From: Alopecurus myosuroides
Taxonomy: Eukaryota; Streptophyta; Magnoliopsida; Poales; Poaceae
Length of the DNA stretch: 64,000 bases
Assembly: GCA_028641055.1 (NCBI GenBank)
Contig: CM054062.1
Span: forward strand, 10,939,638-11,003,637
Direction: 5' to 3'
A model generated the notes under the pieces. The model was not told the DNA's origin and ran no database searches. It saw only the letters and a program-made list of their open reading frames with translations. Shown in pieces: positions 55,682-64,000 of this stretch (its first letter is position 1; the number at the start of each line of letters is the position of its first letter). Made by a program: the position numbers and the translations under genes.

Positions 55682-57051
55682 ATGTCGGCCCCAACAACCC
55701 ACTCTACCCAGGCCTTGGCCTCCTCTCCGGCCACCTCTACCGCCTCCTCTCCGGCCGTCCTCTCCAACAATTCCCCCTCTCTCCTCCTCCTCAAGCACCC
55801 AGCCATTTTCCCCATTTGGATCAATCTCCTTCCGTGGCCTTGTCGATGAAGTCCTGGACGTCCGTGTGGGCTCGTACGGCGCCTGACGCGAGCGCGTCGA
55901 CCTACAGCTTGCCATCTTCCACATGTCCGACAACATCTCCCCCAACTCCAACACTTTCTCCTCTGATCCCGTATGGGCTCATGCCGATCTGATGGCCAAA
56001 TCATGGCTCTACGCCGTGTTCACCCAGGAGCTGCGGGCCATGATGTTCTCGCCTTCCTCCTCCGCTCGTGTCATCGGGACAGCCATCGAGTAGGTGTTTC
56101 GCAACAATGCGATGGACCGGGCCATGAACCTCACAGAGGCCTTCCACCGCGAGCGCCAGGGCGATCTGCCTGTCTCCACTTATTGTGCCAGGCTCAAGGC
56201 CATCTCCAACAATCTTCGCGATCTCGGAACCCGGCTGCAACCACCCCCTCCTTCTGCAACTGGTGCGCAACCTTCATGGGCGGCACAAGATGACCACCAA
56301 AATCATCCAGAAGGAGGCGGAGACTCTCTCCTTCGCCGCTGCCGTCGAGATGCTCATGATGGATGAGATAAAGGAGCAAGCTTCCACCCATGCTCTCTCG
56401 AACACTGCCCTCTTCGTGCATCGTCCCCTTCTCCGACTCACCCTGGCTGCTCCGAATCTCACGGCGCCCACGGCGGATCAGCTCCCATGAAGTCTCTGTT
56501 GAATCGGGCACCCACGGCTCCTTCGGCGCGTCGGGAACTCCATCGCTGAACCAAGGCTACACCAAGCGCAAGCGCCAGAGCAACCACGACGGTACCGCAA
56601 CTCCTCTTCCTCGACTGCACCGATGTGGTAGGGCATGGTGCAGGCCTGGCAGATGCCTCTCGCCACGGCTCCGCGCCGTGGCGGTCAAAACTTGCTCGGG
56701 GCCGGACCACGTCCTAAAGCCCACTCCGTCTTTGCACCAGTACAGATGTATGCTGCCTCGCCCTCCGTCATGCACCAGGTGCAACTGCCTCCGCCGATGC
56801 CCTCCTTCGGGCATCCATATGCTTTGTCGCCGCCCCGGCAACTGCCTCCACTAACCTACACTGCCCCGGCCATGTCGAAGACATTCGACCAGACCACGCT
56901 CCTCGACGCCCTGCAGGAGCTGTAGAACGGTGGTCGCCGCTGGGTCATCGACTCCGGCGCGTCTGCGTACATGAAAGGTGCTCCAGGTATACTCTCTCGC
57001 ACTCGACCTACCTCCCATTTATCTCCTGATGTCTACGCACACTTCTATTCT
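55682..57051 (+). pseudogene. Copia element 2: gag and start of protease
   Basis: The ATG at 55682 (MSAPTTHSTQALASS) begins a copia gag. NNAMDRAMNLTEAFHRERQG and VSTYCARLKAISNNLRDLG (about 56100-56235) are unmistakable UBN2-type gag. The frame is broken by stops, including TAG near 56091, and by shifts. A Pro-rich linker leads to the protease block WVIDSGAS at 56941-56964. The Athila-like element cuts in at 57052, and copia resumes at 62312. Confidence 0.82.
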
Positions 57052-58104
57052 TGTAGACAATGTTGGGCCTCCAAGTGCAGAGGTTTGTAGAACAGCAGCA
57101 AGTTTCCCTTAAGCGGATCACCCAAGGTTTATCTAACTCAGAGAGGTAGAGGTCAAAGATATCCCTCTCAAGCAACCCTACAATTACGATACAAGAAGTC
57201 TCTTGTGTCCCTAGCACACCTAATACAATTGTCAGTTGTATAGGTGCACTAGTTCGGTGAAGAGCTAGTGAAATACAAGTAATATGGATGGTAATAAGTG
57301 ATAGTTGCAATCTGAAATAAAAATGGAAGCAAGCAAACATGTAGTAGAACTGGTTGAAAACGGTGTTCCAATGCTTAGAAACAAGGGCTAGGGATCATAC
57401 TTTCACTAGTGGACACTCTCAACAATAATAACATAATTGAATGCATAAATATCAACTCTTCACTACGCTACTCTAAACCAATCTCCGGTCGGATAAAAAA
57501 CACCAATCATTGCATATGGCTACAAAAAGCACTCCTTAGAGTTCGCATTTCCCCATCTACGTAATCCCCACGCTATCACCATGAGACCTAGATGGTTCCA
57601 AAAAAAAACCAAAATTTCATAGGGTCATCCAACACAAAATATAAATATCATACTAAACCACACGGTGCACACACTGTCACCTTTACACCGTGATCAAAGT
57701 TTCTACGGAGATCTCATAACAAAACCATTTGAGTAGCATAACAGATGAAGAGTAACATCTACTTATTCAACTAGATTACAAAGCTCATGATCACATAAAG
57801 ATCACACCATGGGAGAGAGAGATGAAACACATAGCTACCGGTAGAGCCCTCAGCCCCTGGGAAGAACTACTCCCTCCTCATCATAGGAAACAACAACAAC
57901 GACGAAGATGGCAGTTTAGTCGATGGAGAATATTTCCAGAACAACTTTTCTGGAAAAAAAAACAGAAAACATAAACTGGCTCTGTGGCATCTTGTCAATA
58001 GGTTAGTCCATGAAAACGTCTGAAAAACGAAGGAAAACATAAATGTATTGGATAGAAAACAAGCATGGAGCATCAAAAATTATAGATACGTTTGAGACGT
58101 ATCA
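57052..58104 (-). repeat. Athila-like 3' LTR (1.05 kb)
   Basis: On the minus strand TGATACGTCTC...GGCCCAACATTGTCTACA. The polypurine-like GCTTGGGGATGCT directly precedes its start. Confidence 0.75.
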
Positions 58105-60620
58105 AGCATCCCCAAGCTTAACGCGTGCTCGTCCTCGAGTAGGTAAGTGATACCAAAATAATTTTTGAGGTGACATGCTACTAACACAAACTTCATCATC
58201 ATAAAGTAAAAGCATATGTCCGCTGAGATCATAGTACTTTAAACACATGCAAGATAGATATAATTTAAACAATGAAACTTAGCAATCACCTTGCATCATG
58301 AAAAGTAACACACATAAAAAATCATGAATAATAATTCACTTGAAAGTTATAAGTTTGTTTCGAGCATAAAGAAAACATATAAGAGTGATATTTCACTTGT
58401 CCTTAAGAGTGGGGAAAAACATAAATGCCAGTTCAAATGGATGACTAGAACAAATAATTTGAGAGCAAGTAATAACTCATCATGAATCAATTAATAGTAG
58501 TCTTTGGGACCATTGCACACTAAAGTCAGAATGACAACTGCGCTGTCTGAACTGTGCATAAAGTTAGAAGATGGGGACTCAACATAAAAGTAAAAGAAAG
58601 GCCCTTCGCTGAGGCAAGCAGGGATTAACTCATGTGCTAGAGCTTTTTATTTTATTAAATAGAGGTATTGAAAACATTTTTTAGATAGGTGTATGCTTAT
58701 GTCAACGAATGGTAAACAGAAAATATAGTACGTCACAAGCCAACTAGACTTCACAAGAGTGGCTCCCATTTGAAGGACGCATCTCGGGTCAGAAGGTCAT
58801 CCCTCTCTTCTCTTTTTTTTACGCAATTATACTTTGGGGATGGGCACCCGCTGTCAGCTCTTGTATCATTTTGGATAAGCGGATGTGCCACTAGTTCAGG
58901 TGTGTAAAGTCCAATCAACAAGTGAGATAAAGATTCTCTATTCACGTCCTCACGAGCTAAAACAGGGGCACAAAACAGGAATGATTTTGAAAGTTTAAAG
59001 GTAGCACATGAGAAATTTACTTGGAGTGGCTGTTAAATACCACATGTAGGTAGGTATGGTGGAAAATTTTGGCAAACTTTGGTTTTTGGGAGTTGGATGC
59101 ACGAGTAGAGCTCATACTCAGTACGGTTGGAGGCTAGCAAAGACTGGGAGAGACAAATCAAGAGAGCATAATGGCCATAATCATGCATAGAGACAAAAAC
59201 ATTATTGATCAAAGCATACATGGTATTACAAGTCAAAAACTAGATGACCATGGAGGCTATAGGTGACTGGTTTATAGTCATAACATGGTGTGAGCATGCG
59301 CCAAGTCAACCAAATAAAGCATTCAAAGGAGAATACCACAATATTATGCTTTGATCTTATAAGAACAACGCATGATTCTTTCAACAACACATTAAGCAAT
59401 CTCAGATGTTTAGTACAAGTCACGCTACATGAATAATTACTAGGAATAAAATTAGAATAACATCCAATATGACATGATAAAGTCTAACCACAGTCTAAAC
59501 AAACTTCTATTTGCACCATTATAAGCATGAAATATTTTACTCTTCTCAAACACCAATTAACTTGTTTGAAACAAATCTCATAAATAATATTCAGCAAAGA
59601 CCAGAGAGATAATCATATATAACTGAAGCAAAACTAACAAGCTCTGAACAAAATATGAGTGGAAAACAAGGGCGAAACACAGTACTAGCAAAAGGTCAAC
59701 ACTCAAAGAACAATAAGAATGAAAACTAGTGTATTCTAAGAAATAAAAATAGAGTGTGTCTCTCTCCCACAAAATAACGATAGGTTCCAACTAAGTTTAT
59801 TGCAGCAAGGAAATAAGAGAAAACAAAATAAAAACAAACAGACGCTCCAAGTAAAGTGCATATGATGCGACCGAATAAAAATATAGTTTCACTAGAAGTG
59901 ACCTGATAAGTTGCTGATGAAGAAGGTGATGCCTTGGGCATCCCCAAGCTTAGATCGTTGAGTCTTCTTGAAATTTTCTGGGATGAAGCACGGGGGCATC
60001 CCCAAGCTTCATCTTTTCACTCTTCTTGATCACATTATATCATCATCTTCTCTTGATCCTTGAAAACTTCCTTCACACCAAACTCAAAGTAATTCTCGTT
60101 AGAAGGTTAGTGCATAATCAAAAATTCACCTGTTACCCTTGGACACAAGCATTAATAATACTTTCTAAACATTATCTACAGCCACTGATGTTTTGTGGAG
60201 TAAAGAAATCAACTCGACATAGTAAATGAGAAAATGCAAGTAAAACGGTAGAATCTGTCAAAACCAGAACAGTCTATAAAGACGAATTATTTCGGGGCAC
60301 TTACGTTTCTCAAATCAAAAAACGCAAAGCTAGAAAAAGTTTCGGAATTAGCTGAGGAATAATCATAAAAATTTGCAGGTCATTTTGATCTTTCTGTGAT
60401 TTTTATGATTTTATACGGTGGACAGCAAAAATATGTTTCCTGCACAGAAATCCAAATCTAACCTCAACTTTCACTAGAGACTTTACTTGGCACAACAAAT
60501 GCGAGAAAATAAATATACAAAGGAGTTGATACATAAGTAAACAATACCTTGACTCAAATAAAACAGAAGAAAACAATGCAAAAATAAAAACATGGGTTAT
60601 CTCCCAAGAAGTGCTTTTCT
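58105..60620 (-). other. Athila-like internal non-coding region
   Basis: No ORF of interest. The polypurine motif AGCTTGGGGATGC recurs at 58105-58120, 59938-59953 and 59996-60009 (minus strand), so there are three candidate tracts, only the first of which touches the LTR. Confidence 0.55.
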
Positions 60621-61506
60621 TTAAAGAATTTTAGCTAGGCATGATAATTTGAGAAGATGCTCACATGAAAAATATGAATTGAAGCAAAAGAGAGCATAAA
60701 GAAGAAAATGTAAAACAAATTTAAGTCTGTCCCACTTCCTATGAAAAATGATATTGTAGAAGAACAAGTCAATAAAGCATAAAGTGTCTATGATAGGAAG
60801 ACAAATTAAGTGCAAATTCAAAACTTTCAACATTAAGAGGGGAAACTTGATATTGTTGAGATGCATAAAATTATGTTTCCCTCTCTCATAATAACTTTCA
60901 GTATTATCATGAATGAAATTAACAATATAACTATCGCAAGAAACATTCTTATCATGAGCCACATGCATAAAAGAATTGATACTCTCCACATAAGCAGTGG
61001 GAGAAAATTCAACAAAATAGCTATCATTATCAATCTCATCACCGTAATTATCAAATATAGGAGGCATATTGTAATTATAATTAATTTTCTCCTCCATAGT
61101 AGGTGGAATTAAAATATCATATTTATCATTGTAATAATCATATATAAGAGGCATATCATAATCACAATAAAATTTTATCCTCGATAATAGGTGGAACTAG
61201 AATACCACAATCATTATAATCATCATATATTAGAGGCTAAGTATCATCAAATAAAATTTCCTCCTCAAAACTTGGGGGACTAAAAATATCATATTCATCA
61301 AACCCAGCTTCCCCAAGCTTAGATTTTTTCATGGCATTAGCAATAATGGTGTTCAAATAATTCATACTAATAACATTACTACTAGCATGGAAATAAAGTT
61401 CCATGGGTTTTTTAATTTTCTCTTCAAACACATCCTGTCCTAATTCAATATAAAGATTAATTTTCTCTCCAAACAAACACCAGAATTTCATAGGGTCATC
61501 CAACAC
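60621..61506 (-). pseudogene. Athila-like 3' ORF remnant
   Basis: Two minus-strand pieces: 61506-61237 (FWCLFGEKINLYIELGQDVF, EAGFDEYDIFSPPSFEEEI) and 61154-60621 (PLIYDYYNDKYDILIPPTME, FMHLNNIKFPLLMLKVLNLH, FHRKWDRLK), separated by stops. The IYDYYND/PPTMEE block is itself duplicated within the gap. I recognise this as the accessory ORF common upstream of the 3' LTR in Triticeae Athila-like elements. Its function is unknown. Confidence 0.65.
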
Positions 61507-62311
61507 AAAATATAAATATCATGCTAAACCACACGATGCACGCACTGTCACCTTTTCACTGTGATCAAAGTGTCTGCGGAGATCTCATAACAAAACCACT
61601 TGAGTAGCAAAACAGATGAACAGTAACATCTACTTATTCAACTAGATTACAAAGCTCATGATCACATAAAAACCACACCATGGGAGAGAGAGATGAAACA
61701 CATAGCTACTGGTAGAGCCCTTAGCCCCAGGGAAGAACTACTCCCTTCTCATCATAGGAGACAGCCACGGTGATGAAGATGACGGTGGAGTCGATGGAGA
61801 TGGCTTCGGGGGCACTTACCCATCCCGGAAGGGTGCCGGAACAGAGATTTCTGTCCCCCGAAAATTGTCGGCGGTGGCGGCGGAGCTACGGAACTTTTTT
61901 GTGGAAGGGGGCCGATATATTTAGGGTTTATGCTTCGGGGGGACTTTATAGGCGAAAGGGCGATGGCGGTGAGCTCCCGGTGGGCACACCACCTGTAGGC
62001 GCGGCCAGGGGGACCCCACCCATGGTGTGGCCACCCCTCTGCCCCTCTCGGGGTCTCTTTTGGACTCCGTTGATGCTCCGGGAATTCTAAGACTTTTGGC
62101 TTTTGTTTCGTCCGATTCCAAGAATATTTTCAGAAGAACTTTTCTGAAACCAAAAACAGTAGAAAACAAAAACTGGATCTGTGGCATGTTGTCAATAGGT
62201 TAGTCCATGAAAACATCCAGAAAAGGAAGAAAAACATGTGAACACATAAAGGTATTGGATAGAAAACAAGCATGGAGCATCGAAAATTATAGATACGTTT
62301 GAGACGTATCA
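61470..62311 (-). repeat. Athila-like 5' LTR, truncated
   Basis: Aligns with about 57600-58104 at both of its ends, but lacks the roughly 550 bp that would follow (57052-57600 in the other copy) and carries a longer GC-rich middle (61760-62100). Confidence 0.65.
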
Positions 62312-62928
62312 CTCCTGTTATTGTTGGCAATGGCTCTTCCCTCCCTATTACACATCTCGGTCACACCTCTATCCAAACTTCCTCCCGTTCCATGTCTATA
62401 TCTAATGTCCTTGTTACTCCTAATATTGTAACTGATTTATTATCTGTACGCCGTTTCACTACTGAAAATCATGTATCTATGGAGTTTGATCCGTTTGGTG
62501 TTTCTGTGAAGGACCTTCAAACCCGATATCTTCTTCTCCGATGTGATATCTCCGGTGATCTCTATCCGCTCTACGCCCCACCCTCGCATCAAGCTCATCC
62601 ATCGCTCTCCACCACCAAGGACCTCTGGCATCACCATCTTGGGCACCCCGGAGTTCAATCTACTTTTAATAAATCTTTTCCATGTCATGATTTAGATCAT
62701 TTTTGTCAAGCTTGTCAGCTTGGCAAACATATTAGGTTGCCATTTAATAAATCCACCACACATAATTCCGCCGCTTTCCACCTTGTCCATTGTGATCTCT
62801 GGACGTCTCCTGTTTACAGTATTTCCAACATGAAATATTATTTGCTTATTATCGATGATTTTACACATTACATGTGGAGTTTTCCTCTTCGCCTTAAGTC
62901 CGATGTGCATCATACCTTACAACACTTC
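62312..62928 (+). pseudogene. Copia element 2: protease end to integrase N-terminus
   Basis: Open throughout: VIVGNGSSLPITHLG (post-protease), SNVLVTPNIVTDLLSV, pre-integrase WHHHLGHPG (zinc His pair) with CQACQLGKHIRLPF (zinc Cys pair), then the first integrase-core block VHCDLWTSPV...LLIIDDFTHYMW. It is cut after about 206 codons by the LTR at 62929, so the remaining integrase, RT and RNase H lie beyond or are lost. Confidence 0.85.
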
Positions 62929-64000
62929 TGAAAGTGCATTTCGTTTTCCCAATGTTTTGTGTGTTAGTTAACAATACTAAGTACATTATTTATCGAGGTG
63001 TTTAGCGTGCAGGTGTTATACTTAACATCGGCATCGATCACCGAAAAGTCGGTGAATTTTGGCCTGAGAGATTTGGGACAGAAGACAACCGGATTATTTG
63101 GAACCAGATTATTCGGAGGAGCCGGATATTCCGGTCTGGAAAATTCTGGACCATTTCCGCACAGAGATGAGCCGGATTATTTGAACCGGATTATTCATCT
63201 CGGACCGGATATTCCAGTTGTTGGGTGTTTGCTCGAAAACGGCTAAGGACTGGAAGAAATTTTGACAGAAGCGAGCCGGATTATTTGTACCGGATTATTC
63301 CAGAGGAGCCGGAATATCCGGTACAGTTGTCTGCGCGGATCAGAAGCGAGCCGGATTATTTGAACTGGATTATTCGCGGGCAACCGGATAATCCGGTTAA
63401 AGTCAACAGGATTCGTGAAGAAAAGCTGACCGGATATTCCGGTCCAAACTTGGACCGGATATTTCGGTCCCAAAAATCCTGCACAACGACTAGTTGTGAG
63501 TAGGGGCTATAAATACCCCTCCTCTTCTTCCTCAAGATCTAGTTCTTCCCCTTATCATTTATTAGCATTTAAGAGCTCACCAAATCCCTCATAACTCCCA
63601 ATCCCTCCACCCAATCTTGAAGATCTTTGGAGGATTGAAGGAGAAGGCCCTGATCTACATATTCACCGAGTCGTTCTTCATTTCCCCCTCTCTAGCTCGA
63701 GGGATCTAGCCTAGGGTTTCTTCTTGTGGAGAACCTAGGCATCTTGATACTTGTTGGTGATTCAAGAAGATTTGGGAGCCCCCAATTTGGTTGTGGGTGT
63801 GTGCCCCAAGTTGTTTGTAAAGGACTCGATCCCCGCCTCAAAGGAGTTCAATAGTGGAAGGTGAACTAGGCCTTTGTGGCGGAGTTCATCGGAGAATAGG
63901 GTGAGGCCTTTGTGGCGTTGATTAGGCCTTTGTGGCGAGCTCACACCCCTCCAACGAGACGTACTCCCCTAAAAAGGAGGAACTCGGGAATACATCGCGT
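62929..64000 (+). mobile_element. LTR of the 13373-type family, running off the window
   Basis: Begins TGAAAGTGCATTTCG and follows the 13373 LTR to the equivalent of 14361, so about 240 bp are missing. GCCGGATTATTTG-type repeats fill 63100-63460. It is either a solo LTR or the 5' LTR of an element beyond 64000. The potential target duplication to look for is ACTTC. Confidence 0.75.
63508..63514 (+). promoter_or_regulatory. LTR TATA box
   Basis: TATAAAT in TAGGGGCTATAAATACCCCT, matching 13871. Confidence 0.65.

Larger units (their letters stand above)
57052..62311 (-). mobile_element. Internally deleted Athila-like gypsy element
   Basis: Minus orientation: TGATACGTCTCAAACGTATC starts both LTRs (at 62311 and 58104 on the minus strand). 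The left LTR is full length; the right one is cut at about 61470 and fused to 3'-internal coding sequence. Primer-binding site, gag and pol are missing. The flanks ATTCT and CTCCT do not form a clean duplication. Confidence 0.75.

Noticed and set aside
57047..62316. Target duplication for the Athila-like element
   Set aside because: ATTCT and CTCCT match at only three of five positions, which chance can give.

Overview
This window looks like intergenic DNA from a large grass genome, most likely Triticeae (wheat, barley, rye or Aegilops). The evidence is deeply nested LTR retrotransposons, a complete 12.5 kb CACTA DNA transposon, Stowaway and Tourist-like MITEs with TA and TTA target duplications, and minus-strand Athila-like LTRs that start TGATACGTC. 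There is one intact host gene: a three-exon GH28 exopolygalacturonase (48243-49642, minus) of the grass-pollen group 13 allergen family.

Layout. 1-5244 holds remnants of minus-oriented gypsy-type elements. 5245-10731 is AT-rich or GC-rich low-copy DNA carrying one Tourist-like MITE and three tightly clustered Stowaway MITEs, one of them a perfect 81 bp palindrome. 11462-14602 is the 3' end of an LTR element: a 3' ORF, polypurine tracts and the 3' LTR. 14603-46100 is an old, decayed Ty1/copia element. It is split inside its reverse transcriptase by a young Ty3/gypsy chromovirus (17169-44732, 4.6 kb LTRs, TSD ACATG). That gypsy element is itself split inside gag by the CACTA element (23522-36021, TSD GAG). 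46482-48242 is mixed low-copy DNA, followed by the polygalacturonase gene. 50180-55466 holds gypsy remnants and one end of another CACTA. 55467-62928 is a second copia element with a 190 bp LTR, split by an internally deleted Athila-like element (57052-62311) and cut off by a further LTR (62929 to the window end), which belongs to the same family as the LTR at 13373.

How the genes work together. The CACTA element carries a TNP2-type transposase and a second spliced gene that combines an En/Spm-type region, a DUF8039-like region and a Ulp1-like fold apparently lacking its catalytic His and Cys. Both genes are preceded by the same roughly 90 bp module, and the second copy is enlarged into a 28 bp stem hairpin. 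Arrays of a CTGGCGAAC motif sit at both ends and also between the two genes. The gypsy element has an extra ORF between its primer-binding site and gag. Each of its long LTRs also contains two splice-compatible exons of a very acidic peptide. Its single-frame gag-pol is interrupted only by two stop codons and the CACTA insertion.

The order of events can be read directly: copia 1, then gypsy, then CACTA. The gypsy LTRs differ by about 50 positions by eye (roughly 1%), so that insertion is recent. All homology calls rest on recognising motifs by eye; no database search was possible.
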